Source of the DNA: an uncultured Pelagibacteraceae bacterium
Lineage (GTDB): Bacteria > Pseudomonadota > Alphaproteobacteria > Pelagibacterales > Pelagibacteraceae
Direction: 5' to 3'
NCBI GenBank assembly: GCA_902547535.1
Contig: CACCOB010000002.1
Location: 290,851-354,850 of the forward strand
Length of the DNA stretch: 64,000 nt
Shown here: one piece after another, positions 43,590-52,638 of the stretch
Position numbering within the stretch: position 1 is the first letter of the stretch
Layout: every line of letters begins with the position of its first letter
The notes under the pieces: generated by a model
What the model saw: only the letters and a program-made list of their open reading frames with translations
The model's database searches: none
What the model was told of the DNA's origin: nothing
Program-made: the position numbers and the translations under genes

Positions 43590-44478
43590 CTTTTTTATTT
43601 ATTTGAGGAATAATTGTTCCTACTAAAATAATTATTAAGGATATAAATATATTAATGGATATTGTAGAACCCAAAACTATCCATGACATTGTAGCACCAA
43701 TAGGACCAGTTAAAGGATACATTAAACTAATTCTACCGATAGGTGCTCTTCTTAAAGCAAAGTTATAAAATAAATAAGCTCCAAAGGTTATAAAAGATAA
43801 TGTTATGGCTGCAAGAACTGGAGGACTTAAATTTAAATAATTATTATATTTAAAACTACTATCAGGCCACAATATAAAAAGTATTAGAACAGATAAGATT
43901 GCTCCAATCATGTATTGAAAAGTATTAACACCCAATTGATTTACTTTGGTTTGCATAAAACGTCTTCCAAGTACTTCATTAATAGAAACACACATCATTC
44001 CTAAAAATATAATAAAATCCCCTAAATAATTTCCACCTCCAATTTTCTTTTGGGTTGATAATAAAATTAAAGTTCCAATAATTGTAATAAATGCTCCAAT
44101 TATTACTTTAATTTCAATTTTTTCTTTTAAAAAAATTCTTGCTACAAAAGGCTGCCAAATAGGAAGTGTACTTATCAAAGCAACACCACTTACCGGAGAA
44201 GTTAGCAACAGCCCTATATGAAAACTAAGAGTTACCAAAAAAGGATTTAGTAGACCCATTAAAAAAGGAGTTAATCCAATTTTTTTAATAGATAAATCTA
44301 CTCTCATTAAAAGTGCAAATATTAACATTAAAATAAATGCTAAAGAGAATCGAACTGCCATTAAATCCATTACATAAAACTCTTGTAGTGCTAATTTTAC
44401 AAATGGAGGACCAGAGCCAAAGCCTATAACAGCAATGAACATTGAAATGTAACCAATATTACTTTTTAAAAAACTCAT
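43579..44478 (-). CDS. EamA-family (DMT superfamily) transporter
   Basis: The 299-residue protein has ten hydrophobic helices in two EamA repeats; a Pro/Phe-rich first helix (YISMFIAVIGFGSGPPFVKLA) and a second repeat start at LGDFIIFLGMMCVSINEV are visible. Members export metabolites such as amino acids or act as nucleotide-sugar carriers. It is transcribed opposite to dctM, whose end it overlaps by 11 bases, and divergently from the NCS1 gene. No specific substrate can be proposed. Confidence 0.83.
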   Translation of the reverse strand: MSFLKSNIGYISMFIAVIGFGSGPPFVKLALQEFYVMDLMAVRFSLAFILMLIFALLMRVDLSIKKIGLTPFLMGLLNPFLVTLSFHIGLLLTSPVSGVALISTLPIWQPFVARIFLKEKIEIKVIIGAFITIIGTLILLSTQKKIGGGNYLGDFIIFLGMMCVSINEVLGRRFMQTKVNQLGVNTFQYMIGAILSVLILFILWPDSSFKYNNYLNLSPPVLAAITLSFITFGAYLFYNFALRRAPIGRISLMYPLTGPIGATMSWIVLGSTISINIFISLIIILVGTIIPQINKKAKG

Positions 44479-44542
44479 GTATTAATATCTTACTGTTATC
44501 ACTTTTATAGACATATAAAAATATTAGTTTAGAATCTTTAAA

Positions 44543-45994
44543 GTGAGTCAAAATATAGAATTAAAAAATTTTGAATTAGCTACAGTTAATCCAAGTAACA
44601 AAACATGGACTTCGGCAGATTTATTCTGTTATTGGGCAAATAGTATTCAAACTATTGCTGGATTTGCTCTTATATCTTCTTTGTATTTAATCTATAATTT
44701 AAGTTCTTATTTAGTTTTATCTTCCTCAATAGCTGCATCAATTCTTGTGTATTTTTTTATTTCTTTAATTGGTCACCCATCCCAAAAACACGGATTACCT
44801 TTTCCAGTTTTGATGAGAATGTCCATGGGTCTAAATGGTGCTAGATATTTAAGTTTATTAAGATCAATTGTTGGAATTTTTATGTTTGGAATTCAAACAT
44901 ACTTTATATCCAAATCTATAACATACCTAACAAGAATTATTATTTATTACCTGTTCGACCCACAAATTTTAGAAAGTGAATTTGTTTTAGAATTTTTTCT
45001 AGGATTAAATGTTATAGATTGGTTTTCATTAATAGTAACATTTTTCATTCAATTTTTTTTATTTACGAATGGTCAAAGATATAATCAAGGATTTTTAAAA
45101 TTCTCTGCAATATTTGTTTACTTCGGTTTAATTTTCTTTTTTGTTATGCTTATTGCTGAAAATAGTACTCAAATATTTCAATCTCTAAAATCTAATACAA
45201 CTAGTACAAATTTGATTTCTAAATCAAATGTAATGCCCTTTTTTATTCTTACAGGGACAATTTTTTCATATTTTTCAATTGTGCTTTTGAATTTTGGAGA
45301 TTTTTCAAGATATGTAAAAACTAGCAGAGATCTTAAAATAGGAAATTTATTTTTATTTTTGAATATGATTATGTTTTCCTTTCTTGCGACTACTATTGTA
45401 ATAGGTGTTGATGTTTTGTTAAATCAAAAGCTAATCGTGGTTGATCAAATAATGACAAGGCCGATGGATATATTAGGAAAGATTGATAATGTATATCTAA
45501 CAGTTTACGCATTAATTTTCATAATATTCTCGTCACTTTCGACAAATTTAATTACTAACTATGTTCCAACACAAAATAGTATAATTAATTTTTTACCTAA
45601 AAACTTAGACCTCAAAAGTGCAGGAGCACTAATTTTAATATTTGGACTAATAACAGGCAGTTTGTGGCCATCATTACTAAGCCAAATAGAAATAATAAAA
45701 TTAATTGATAGTTTAGCGGCATTTTTTGGACCAATTTTTGGAGTTATCATTGCAGACTACTATCTTGTTAAGAAACAAAAAGTTAATCACAAAGATCTTT
45801 TTTTTATAAGACTAGAAAACGAGTACATTTATTCAGGTGGATGGAATTATAAAGCGGTATATGCTGTATTAATAGGTTTTATTTTTTCATTTTCAATTAT
45901 TTGGAATATTAATTTCGAAGATTTTAAAACATTTTCTTGGATTATAGGATTTGTCGTTTCATATATTATGTATTATCTTCTTAATGAAAAATAA
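44543..45994 (+). CDS. NCS1-family nucleobase/hydantoin:cation symporter
   Basis: The 483-residue protein has twelve hydrophobic segments and the NCS1 pattern: a short N-terminal tail with a Trp-rich first helix (TWTSADLFCYWANSIQTIAGF), GHPSQKHGLPFPVLMRMSMGLNGARYL between helices, and GDFSRYVKTSRD, which is strongly conserved in the family. The start is GTG. Members such as Mhp1, PucI and CodB import hydantoins, allantoin or pyrimidines with Na or H. An alcohol dehydrogenase gene follows 2 bases later. The substrate is open. Confidence 0.87.
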   Translation: MSQNIELKNFELATVNPSNKTWTSADLFCYWANSIQTIAGFALISSLYLIYNLSSYLVLSSSIAASILVYFFISLIGHPSQKHGLPFPVLMRMSMGLNGARYLSLLRSIVGIFMFGIQTYFISKSITYLTRIIIYYLFDPQILESEFVLEFFLGLNVIDWFSLIVTFFIQFFLFTNGQRYNQGFLKFSAIFVYFGLIFFFVMLIAENSTQIFQSLKSNTTSTNLISKSNVMPFFILTGTIFSYFSIVLLNFGDFSRYVKTSRDLKIGNLFLFLNMIMFSFLATTIVIGVDVLLNQKLIVVDQIMTRPMDILGKIDNVYLTVYALIFIIFSSLSTNLITNYVPTQNSIINFLPKNLDLKSAGALILIFGLITGSLWPSLLSQIEIIKLIDSLAAFFGPIFGVIIADYYLVKKQKVNHKDLFFIRLENEYIYSGGWNYKAVYAVLIGFIFSFSIIWNINFEDFKTFSWIIGFVVSYIMYYLLNEK

Positions 45995-45996
45995 TT

Positions 45997-47004
45997 ATGA
46001 AAGCTTTAGTTTATACTGGTGTAGAAGAACTTACTTATAGAGATGAAAAAGACCCAACAGAGGTAAGTGGAGAAAGTATTCTTAAAGTCCACGCTTCAGG
46101 TATTTGTGGATCTGATATGCATGCTTACCACGGTAAAGATGAAAGAAGAATCCCGCCCTTAATACTAGGTCATGAGGTAAGTGGAAAAATACAAAATGGT
46201 AAATTCAAAGATAAAAATGTTGTATTAAACCCATTAATAACTTGTGGAAAATGTGAATACTGCATGAATGGACGCGAGCATTTATGTCCTAACAGAGTCT
46301 TATTAGGCATGAATAGACCTTATGAAAGAGGTGGAGTTTTTGCTGAATATGTCTCTACTCCAAATCAAAATATTTATGAAATACCTGATCGTCTAGATTT
46401 AAGTGAAGCTACAATTGCTGAACCTACAGCTGTATCTTTACATGCTGTATTGATGGGCGAGACATCATTGAAAAAACCACTTAAAGAGTGTCGAACTTTG
46501 GTACAAGGTGCTGGAGCTATTGGATTATTGTGTTCATTAATTTTATCTAAAATAAAGGGAAATAAAAATATTATAATGTCTGATCCAAACAAACTAAGAC
46601 TAGATGTTTGTTCAAAATACTTCGATGGTAAATTTGTTAGTCCAAATGATAAAGAAGTAAAAGAAAATAGTTTCGATATTGTTTTCGATACAGTTGGATT
46701 AGAGGTATCTAGACAACAAGCTATTTCTGTAATTAAGCCTGGTGGTAGCATTATTCATATTGGTTTAACACAACCTTCTGGTCAATTTAATTTTAGAAAA
46801 GCTACACTTCAAGAAGTAACATTTATAGGCACTTATTGTTATACTAATAAAGATTTTGAAAAAACAATTAAAATTTTGGCTGATAAAGAAATAGGAGATC
46901 TATCTTGGATTGAATATCGGGAATTAAAAAAAGGAGCAGAGGCTTTCAAGCAAATCCATGATGGTAGTTGTTCTGCTCCAAAAATAGTCTTATTGCCAGA
47001 GTAA
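45997..47004 (+). CDS. Zinc-dependent alcohol dehydrogenase (MDR family)
   Basis: The 335-residue medium-chain dehydrogenase has the catalytic zinc site in GICGSDMHAYHG and LGHEVSGKI, the structural zinc cysteines CGKCEYCMNGREHLC, and a Rossmann motif GAGAIGLLCSLI. It resembles sorbitol/threonine/galactitol dehydrogenase types that oxidise polyols or amino alcohols. It follows the NCS1 transporter by 2 bases, so the two are probably co-transcribed. The substrate is unknown. Confidence 0.88.
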   Translation: MKALVYTGVEELTYRDEKDPTEVSGESILKVHASGICGSDMHAYHGKDERRIPPLILGHEVSGKIQNGKFKDKNVVLNPLITCGKCEYCMNGREHLCPNRVLLGMNRPYERGGVFAEYVSTPNQNIYEIPDRLDLSEATIAEPTAVSLHAVLMGETSLKKPLKECRTLVQGAGAIGLLCSLILSKIKGNKNIIMSDPNKLRLDVCSKYFDGKFVSPNDKEVKENSFDIVFDTVGLEVSRQQAISVIKPGGSIIHIGLTQPSGQFNFRKATLQEVTFIGTYCYTNKDFEKTIKILADKEIGDLSWIEYRELKKGAEAFKQIHDGSCSAPKIVLLPE

Positions 47005-47049
47005 ATACGTAATATTGAAAAAATAATAAAATTGTCTATAGAAGTTTTA

Positions 47050-47700
47050 GTGAAAAATATTTTATCATCAATAATATTCTCAATCTGTCTTTTTTCATTA
47101 TCTAATGCTAATGAAAAAGTAATATTTGATTTTACTGAAAATGAACTTTCTACTTTAGAAGTGAGGAAAGTAAGAGGAGCTGATGCAAAAACTATTTATA
47201 CAATTGGAAAAAATAAGAATGGAAATTATCTAAAAGCAGTAGCAGAAAATGCAGCCTCCGGTCTTGGTAAAGAAATAAAAATAGATTTAGACGCCACCCC
47301 TTATATTAACATTACATGGAAAGTTGAAAAAGACTTAAAAGGAATTAAAGAAAATACAAAAAAAGGACATGATTTTGCTGCAAGAGTTTTTGTTATTAAA
47401 AAAACAGGTGCTACGCCACTATCAAATAGAGCTATTAATTATGTTTATTCTAGCAACTTAAATATTGATGATTATAAACGAAGCCCTTATACAAAAAAAT
47501 CGATAGATTATGTTTTATCCACCACAAAAAATAATTTTGATGAGTGGATTACAGTTAAAGCAAATGTAAAAGAAGATTTTAAAAAACTCCATAAACTAGA
47601 CGTTAAAGAGTTGGATGGAGTAGCTATTATGGCTGACACTGATAATTCAAAGATGAAAGCTATAAGTTATTATCAAAATATTTATTTTTCGTCTGAGTAA
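47050..47700 (+). CDS. DUF3047-like secreted protein
   Basis: I chose the GTG at 47050, which has AGAAG five bases upstream and opens a signal peptide ending SNA; a TTG at 47032 is an alternative. The mature protein of about 195 residues is rich in Lys and Asp. It has the beta-sandwich pattern of DUF3047, including YINITWKVEKDL, DFAARVFVIKKTG, NYVYSS and VAIMADTDNS. Function of this family is not known; a binding role in the periplasm is plausible. It lies 45 bases after the alcohol dehydrogenase and has no obvious functional link. Confidence 0.75.
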   Translation: MKNILSSIIFSICLFSLSNANEKVIFDFTENELSTLEVRKVRGADAKTIYTIGKNKNGNYLKAVAENAASGLGKEIKIDLDATPYINITWKVEKDLKGIKENTKKGHDFAARVFVIKKTGATPLSNRAINYVYSSNLNIDDYKRSPYTKKSIDYVLSTTKNNFDEWITVKANVKEDFKKLHKLDVKELDGVAIMADTDNSKMKAISYYQNIYFSSE

Positions 47701-47737
47701 TTTATTTTATATATTTTTTGAGTACTAAACTTAAAAA

Positions 47738-47839
47738 CTATAGTAGAATTGCAGCAATTACATCAAGAAGTGGTGTTGCTTGAGGATATCCAAAGTTCCA
47801 CAATACAATCCCTATAAGCCAAATTATATATATTTTCAT
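47738..47839 (-). CDS. Very small hydrophobic protein (33 aa)
   Basis: In the gap between two plus-strand genes, the minus strand encodes a 33-residue peptide that is almost entirely hydrophobic: MKIYIIWLIGIVLWNFGYP followed by a QATPLLDVIAAILL tail. It has one membrane helix, a WNFGYP turn and an Asp in the second half. The gap is otherwise unexplained and the peptide has a clear start and stop. I recall similar tiny proteins with the WNFG and PLxDV pattern in marine bacteria, but could not check this. Function unknown. Confidence 0.5.
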   Translation of the reverse strand: MKIYIIWLIGIVLWNFGYPQATPLLDVIAAILL

Positions 47840-47893
47840 AAACAAATAATCATTAGTATATATATTCCTTGTCTTTGATAATATATTTTTAAT

Positions 47894-48286
47894 ATGGAAT
47901 TTAAATCAAACTTTAAAGTTTACTATGAAGACACTGATAGTGGAGGAGTAGTTTATTATGCTAATTATTTGAAATTTTTGGAACGAGCTAGAACAGATGC
48001 AATCACATCTTTAGATTTTAGTAATAAAAATCTTATAGAAAAATTTGGGATCTATATAATAGTTAAATCTTGCAACTTAAATTTTCATAAACCTGCAAAA
48101 CTTGAAGACAATTTAAATATTATTTCTAAAGTGTTGGAAGTTAAAAATGTATCAATAAGAATGAAACAGCATATTTTTGTCAATGATAGTTTGATTGTTG
48201 AGGCTGAAATATTATTAGCTTCAGTAGATGAAAAGGGCAAACCATCAAAACTTCCAGTAGAATTTAAAAGTCAATTGATTAAATAA
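47894..48286 (+). CDS. ybgC: Acyl-CoA thioesterase, YbgC/4-hydroxybenzoyl-CoA type
   Basis: The 130-residue hotdog-fold protein has the family signature YYEDTDSGGVVYYANYLKFLERARTD near the N-terminus, including the catalytic Asp and the conserved Tyr-Tyr-Ala-Asn. It hydrolyses short- or branched-chain acyl-CoA or acyl-carrier-protein thioesters. In many proteobacteria ybgC starts the tol-pal operon, but no tol-pal gene is here. It converges with the uracil-DNA glycosylase gene and overlaps it by 8 bases. Confidence 0.87.
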   Translation: MEFKSNFKVYYEDTDSGGVVYYANYLKFLERARTDAITSLDFSNKNLIEKFGIYIIVKSCNLNFHKPAKLEDNLNIISKVLEVKNVSIRMKQHIFVNDSLIVEAEILLASVDEKGKPSKLPVEFKSQLIK

Positions 48287-48953
48287 CTTTTTTAACCTTA
48301 AGAAATAAATTAGTCATTTTATTAACATCAATTCTTCCAGTATTAACATTTCTAGGGCTTGGGTGATAAGATCCAACTAATAAAATATTATTTGGTAGCT
48401 TAAAAAATTTACTGTGTCCAAATTTAATATTATTTTCTATTTTAAATTGTTTCTTATAAAACTCTACACACGCATCAAAAGCTATTTTTCCGAGAGCAAT
48501 AATAATTTTTAAATTATCTAAATTTTCAATTTCATTTTTAAAATATTTAAAACAATTATTAAGTTCATTTCTAGTTGGCTTATCTCCTGGAGGGACACAT
48601 TTTAATGCGGTAGTTATAAAACTATCATTTAGTATCAAACCATCATTTCTGTGAACTGAATTTGATTTATTTGATAATTCAGCTTTATGAAGGCACTTGT
48701 ACAAAAATTCAGATGATCTATCGCCTGTAAAAACTCTTCCAGTCCTATTGCCACCATGAGCTGCAGGGGCTAAACCAACTAATAAAATTCTTGCTTTTCG
48801 GTCACCAAAACCTGTTATTGGTTTTCCCCAATATTTCTCATTAATATATTGTTTTCTTTTATCTTTTGCTACCTGGGTTCTAAAGTTTACAAGTCTTGGA
48901 CATTTCTTACAATTTATTATTGAGTTTTCAAGTTTTTTAAAACTTTTTTTCAT
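48279..48953 (-). CDS. Type 5 uracil-DNA glycosylase (UDGb)
   Basis: The 224-residue protein has an N-terminal CKKCPRL (about residues 15-21) and further Cys residues (TTALKCVPPG and later) as expected for the 4Fe-4S cluster of family 4/5 glycosylases. The catalytic motif GLAPAAHGGNRTGRVFTGDRS, with Ala-Ala where other families have an Asp or Asn, and GSYHPSPRNVNTG identify type 5. Such enzymes excise uracil and some other deaminated or damaged bases. The start is at ATG 48953 on the minus strand. It overlaps the thioesterase gene end by 8 bases. Confidence 0.87.
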   Translation of the reverse strand: MKKSFKKLENSIINCKKCPRLVNFRTQVAKDKRKQYINEKYWGKPITGFGDRKARILLVGLAPAAHGGNRTGRVFTGDRSSEFLYKCLHKAELSNKSNSVHRNDGLILNDSFITTALKCVPPGDKPTRNELNNCFKYFKNEIENLDNLKIIIALGKIAFDACVEFYKKQFKIENNIKFGHSKFFKLPNNILLVGSYHPSPRNVNTGRIDVNKMTNLFLKVKKVI

Positions 48954-49002
48954 AAATATTAATTTTTAATCAATGAGTCTTATACTATAATTATTTAAAA
49001 TT

Positions 49003-49857
49003 ATGAATGTAGGTTTTATTGGTGTTGGCTATATGGGTTATGGAATAGCCAAAAATATTTTAAAAAAGGGAAACAGTCTATTTGTTATTGCAAATAAAAA
49101 AAGAGCACCTATTGATAAGATTGTAAGTGATGGAGCAAAAGAGGTTAAAAGTTACAATGAGTTATGTGAAAAGAATTTAGATGCTTTATTTCTTTGTGTA
49201 ACCAATACACCAATAGCTATAAGTATTGCAGAAAAATTATCTAATTTGTTAAAAGATGGTACATTAATTGTTGACGTTACAACACATAACCAACATGGAT
49301 CAATTAAAATGGAACAAATTTTTGCAAAACAAAAAATTAGTTATGTTGAATGTCCTGTGATGGGAGGACCTGTTCAAGCAGAGGAAGGTGTTTGTGGAGG
49401 AATTGTTGGGGCTTCCAATGAAAATTTTAAAAAGGCAGAGGTTTATTTAAAAACTTTTTGTAAAGATTACTTCCATTTTGGTGAAGTAGGTAAGGGAGCA
49501 AAGTCAAAATTATTAAATAACTTTTTATCTCTCGGTACTGCAACAAATGTTATAGAATTCATCAAGAGCGCAAAAAAATTGGATATTGATTTGGAAAAAC
49601 TTTTTGCAGTAGCAAAATTAGGATCTGGAAACTCAACAGCCTTAAATAGAATTTTTGATAATGTCCTTAAGGACGATTATACTGGATTTAAATTTTCAAC
49701 TTCCAACACTTTAAAAGATCTTACCTATATACATGAAATGCTCAAAGATTTAGGTAATGCAGAAAAATTAGCTGATGTAAAAAAGTCTATTTACAAAAAA
49801 GCAGTAGATGACGGTAATGGAGATCTCTTCATAAGCGAACTAATACAAAAAGATTAA
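49003..49857 (+). CDS. HIBADH-family NAD(P)-dependent oxidoreductase
   Basis: The 284-residue enzyme has the N-terminal motif GFIGVGYMGYGIA, the substrate loop ECPVMGGPVQAEEG, and the catalytic Lys in KSKLLNNFLSLG. It is a beta-hydroxyacid dehydrogenase relative of the gene at 39390 but clearly different in sequence. Substrate not determined; tartronate semialdehyde, 3-hydroxyisobutyrate and imine reductases share this fold. It stands alone on the plus strand with a 49-base upstream gap, and its stop abuts the stop of the small membrane protein on the other strand. Confidence 0.85.
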   Translation: MNVGFIGVGYMGYGIAKNILKKGNSLFVIANKKRAPIDKIVSDGAKEVKSYNELCEKNLDALFLCVTNTPIAISIAEKLSNLLKDGTLIVDVTTHNQHGSIKMEQIFAKQKISYVECPVMGGPVQAEEGVCGGIVGASNENFKKAEVYLKTFCKDYFHFGEVGKGAKSKLLNNFLSLGTATNVIEFIKSAKKLDIDLEKLFAVAKLGSGNSTALNRIFDNVLKDDYTGFKFSTSNTLKDLTYIHEMLKDLGNAEKLADVKKSIYKKAVDDGNGDLFISELIQKD

Positions 49858-50028
49858 TTATTCATTTTTTTTATCAGCAAATACAATAGCTATAAGCAAT
49901 AATGCTGTCCAAAACATTGCTGCTAAACTTTTGATAGCACTCGTTTCAGCACCCCATAAATCAAAAACAAATGCTCCAATAAGAATTCCAATTATATAAA
50001 TTATTACTACTAATCTAGTCTGAGTCAT
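49858..50028 (-). CDS. Small two-helix membrane protein (56 aa)
   Basis: The 56-residue frame starts at ATG 50028, overlapping the end of the DUF1289 gene by 14 bases, and stops exactly next to the dehydrogenase stop on the other strand. It holds two hydrophobic helices (about residues 6-23 and 36-51) joined by WGAETSAIKS, and a charged end ADKKNE. The overlap with an upstream gene and good fit to the 157-base gap support it. I do not recognise a named family; a membrane anchor or assembly role is possible. Confidence 0.6.
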   Translation of the reverse strand: MTQTRLVVIIYIIGILIGAFVFDLWGAETSAIKSLAAMFWTALLLIAIVFADKKNE

Positions 50029-50272
50029 TTAGTTGTTTCTTTTTAAATAGTGACATTCCATTATTTTTTTTATGTTCATAAGATTCTTTGAAACTTTCCA
50101 ACTGCCATCCTTGCATCCTCTTTTGAATATCTTCTAAATTTTGTTTTTTCCACTCATCACTTGTATTTTGGTCTTTCCAAATCTTCTTTTCATCATTGTC
50201 TCTTCCACAACCATAGCAATATCCAGTTACAGGATCCATTTTGCAAATACTTATACAAGGCGAAATTATCAT
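50015..50272 (-). CDS. DUF1289 cysteine-rich protein
   Basis: The 85-residue protein begins with ISPCISICKMDPVTGYCYGCGRDNDEK, the four-cysteine pattern (Cx3Cx8CxxC) of DUF1289, likely a metal or iron-sulfur site. The rest is a charged helical tail with a WQLESF segment and a Lys-rich end. The family is widespread in proteobacteria and its function is undefined. It is on the minus strand, divergent from the tRNA-Leu gene, and is followed by the overlapping 56-residue membrane protein gene. Confidence 0.82.
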   Translation of the reverse strand: MIISPCISICKMDPVTGYCYGCGRDNDEKKIWKDQNTSDEWKKQNLEDIQKRMQGWQLESFKESYEHKKNNGMSLFKKKQLNDSD

Positions 50273-50353
50273 TTTTTTATATATTTATATCTTTTTACAC
50301 TATTATTCTGATTGGACAAATTAGATCAATACTATATAAAACAGCTTAAATTT

Positions 50354-50438
50354 GGGCGAGTGGCGGAATTGGTAGACGCGTTGGTCTTAGGAACCAATAG
50401 TGCAAGCTGTGAAGGTTCGAGTCCTTTCTCGCCTACCA
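50354..50438 (+). tRNA. tRNA-Leu (anticodon UAG)
   Basis: The 85-base gene folds as a class II tRNA: acceptor GGGCGAG pairs with CTCGCCT (one G-U pair), discriminator A, and CCA encoded. The anticodon loop CTTAGGA gives UAG for leucine CUN codons. A long variable arm of leucine type is present (the segment around ATAGTGCAAGCTGTGA), and the T-loop is GGTTCGAGTCC. It is transcribed into the trigger factor gene, which starts 11 bases after the CCA end. Confidence 0.95.
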
Positions 50439-50448
50439 TTAATTAATT

Positions 50449-51906
50449 ATGAAAGTAACAATAGAAAATAAAAAAGGTTTAGAAAAAGATCTTAAAGTAT
50501 TTATAGACAAAAAGACTATCTCAGGTTTTATGGATGAGAAATATGAAGAAATAAGAAAAGATGTTGTAATAAAAGGTTTCAGGCCTGGCAAAGTTCCGAC
50601 TGAAATATTAAAAAGACAATTTGGTAAAGCAGTTTACGGGGAAGTAATTGACAAGCTGCTAAAAGATACAACCACAAAAGCCTTAGAAGAAAATAAAATT
50701 AAACCCGCAGGACAACCTAAAATAGATTTAAAGTCTTTTGGCGAAGGAAAAGATTTAGAATATATTATTTCTGTTACTGAACTTCCTGTTGTTTCAACTA
50801 AAGGATTAAACTCTATAAAAGTAAACGAATATAGTGTTAAAATTGATCCAAAAGAAACAGATAAAAGAATTAATGAAATAGCAAAAAGTCAAAATAATTT
50901 TAAAGATGCTGAGGAAAATTATTCTGCAAAATTAAATGATTTAGTAATCTTTGATTACAAAGGAACTATTGACGGCAAAGAATTCAAGGGTAACGAGGGG
51001 AAAAATACTCAATTAGTTCTTGGAAAAGATTTATTTATAAAAGGATTTGATAAACAATTGGAAGGTGTTAAATCAGGTGATAGTAAAAATGTAGAAGTGA
51101 AACTGCCTGAAAATTTTCCCGAAAAAAATCTTGTTAATAAAAACGCTGTATTTGAATGCAAAGTTACAGCAGTAAGAATTCCAGAAGAAGTGAAAATTAA
51201 TGATGATTTTGCAAAAAATATGGGTGCAAAAGATTTAGTTAATTTAAAAGAACTTATTTCAAAACAAATTAATGATGAATATAAAAATTCATTAGCCATG
51301 ATTACAAAGAAAAATATTCTTGAGCAAATAGAGAGAGAAAAATTAGAGCAATTACCTGGTAATTTAGTTGAACAGGAAATTAAAATATTATCCCAAGGAA
51401 TGAAACCGGAAGAAGTTAAAAAGAGACAAAAATCATTAGAGGATCAAGCTAAAAAAAGAATTAAAACTGGATTAATCTTAAATGCTTTTGGTGAGGAAAA
51501 TAAAATTAATGTTTCCCAGGAGGAAATTAATGTAGAAATACAAAAACAATTTAGAATGATGCCAGGTCAAGAGAAGATTGTTAAAGATTATTATGAACAA
51601 AATCCTGCAGCCATCGATAGTTTAAGGGGACAAATTTACGAAGAAAAAATAATTGAAGAAATTAAAAATAAAGCAAAAACTACCAAAAAAGAAATTACCA
51701 AAGAAGAAGCTGAGAAAATTCTAAAAGAGGAAAATGAAAACAACATCAAAGAGCAAGCTAGACTTGCTAAAAAAGATGAAGGTGAAGAAAATAAGAAAAA
51801 AAAAGATACAAAAAAAAAAGAATTAAAAATGAAATCAAAAGAAACTAAAAAAACTAAAACTTTTGCATCAAAACCTAAAAAAACAAAAAAAGTTAGCAAA
51901 AAGTAA
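50449..51906 (+). CDS. tig: Trigger factor, ribosome-associated chaperone
   Basis: The 485-residue protein has the three trigger factor domains: the ribosome-binding N-terminal domain with [18 protein letters not shown] (the GFRxGKxP signature), a PPIase domain from about 160 ([29 protein letters not shown]), and the helical C-terminal domain. It differs from E. coli (432 residues) by a tail of about 50 residues made almost wholly of Lys and Glu, then Lys with Thr and Ser. It binds nascent chains at the ribosome exit. It follows tRNA-Leu by 10 bases and precedes clpP by 32 bases, in the conserved tig-clpP-clpX-lon order. Confidence 0.95.
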   Translation: MKVTIENKKGLEKDLKVFIDKKTISGFMDEKYEEIRKDVVIKGFRPGKVPTEILKRQFGKAVYGEVIDKLLKDTTTKALEENKIKPAGQPKIDLKSFGEGKDLEYIISVTELPVVSTKGLNSIKVNEYSVKIDPKETDKRINEIAKSQNNFKDAEENYSAKLNDLVIFDYKGTIDGKEFKGNEGKNTQLVLGKDLFIKGFDKQLEGVKSGDSKNVEVKLPENFPEKNLVNKNAVFECKVTAVRIPEEVKINDDFAKNMGAKDLVNLKELISKQINDEYKNSLAMITKKNILEQIEREKLEQLPGNLVEQEIKILSQGMKPEEVKKRQKSLEDQAKKRIKTGLILNAFGEENKINVSQEEINVEIQKQFRMMPGQEKIVKDYYEQNPAAIDSLRGQIYEEKIIEEIKNKAKTTKKEITKEEAEKILKEENENNIKEQARLAKKDEGEENKKKKDTKKKELKMKSKETKKTKTFASKPKKTKKVSKK

Positions 51907-51938
51907 TCACAAGTTGTATAAGATTAATCGAATCGATT

Positions 51939-52550
51939 ATGACTAATAAAATACCAGAACAATTAAATACCCTGATTCCTATGGTTGTTGAACAATCTAG
52001 TAGAGGAGAAAGGGCATATGATATTTATTCAAGACTGCTTAAAGAGAGAATTGTTTTTGTAGTTGGTCCCATAAATGATGCAGTCGCATCATTAGTTACT
52101 GCTCAACTATTATTTTTAGAGTCTGAGGATCCTAAGAAAGAAATTTCTTTATATATAAATAGTCCAGGTGGACTTGTAACAGCTGGACTTGGTATTTATG
52201 ACACAATGCAATACATTAAACCAGAAATCAGTACCTTATGTATTGGACAAGCAGCAAGTATGGGTTCATTTTTGTTAGCAGCAGGCTCTAAAGGAAAAAG
52301 ATATTCATTACCAAATTCTAGAATAATGGTTCATCAACCTTCAGCTGGTTTTCAAGGACAGGCAACAGATATTGAAATTCATGCTAATGAGGTTTTGTCT
52401 TTAAAGAAAAGATTGAATGAAATATATTCAAAACATACTGGAAAATCTGTTGATGAAATTAAATCAGCATTAGAAAGAGATAATTTTATGACCCCTGATA
52501 ATGCAAAAAGTTTTGGCCTGATAGATAAAGTGGTAGAAAAGAGAGAATAG
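51939..52550 (+). CDS. clpP: ClpP protease subunit
   Basis: The 203-residue serine protease has the catalytic Ser in [11 protein letters not shown], His in [18 protein letters not shown], and Asp in DRDNFM-like [18 protein letters not shown] near the end. The N-terminal [25 protein letters not shown] is the usual start region. Fourteen copies form the barrel, and ClpX encoded next supplies unfolded substrate. Length fits the family. It sits between tig and clpX in a conserved order, with 88 bases before clpX that could hold a promoter. Confidence 0.96.
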   Translation: MTNKIPEQLNTLIPMVVEQSSRGERAYDIYSRLLKERIVFVVGPINDAVASLVTAQLLFLESEDPKKEISLYINSPGGLVTAGLGIYDTMQYIKPEISTLCIGQAASMGSFLLAAGSKGKRYSLPNSRIMVHQPSAGFQGQATDIEIHANEVLSLKKRLNEIYSKHTGKSVDEIKSALERDNFMTPDNAKSFGLIDKVVEKRE

Positions 52551-52638
52551 GTCACAATATATAGTTTGTTCACAACCTCCACTTGATTACTTTGTATCAT
52601 ATGTATTAAAGTATAAAAATTGATTCGATTTAAAAATT

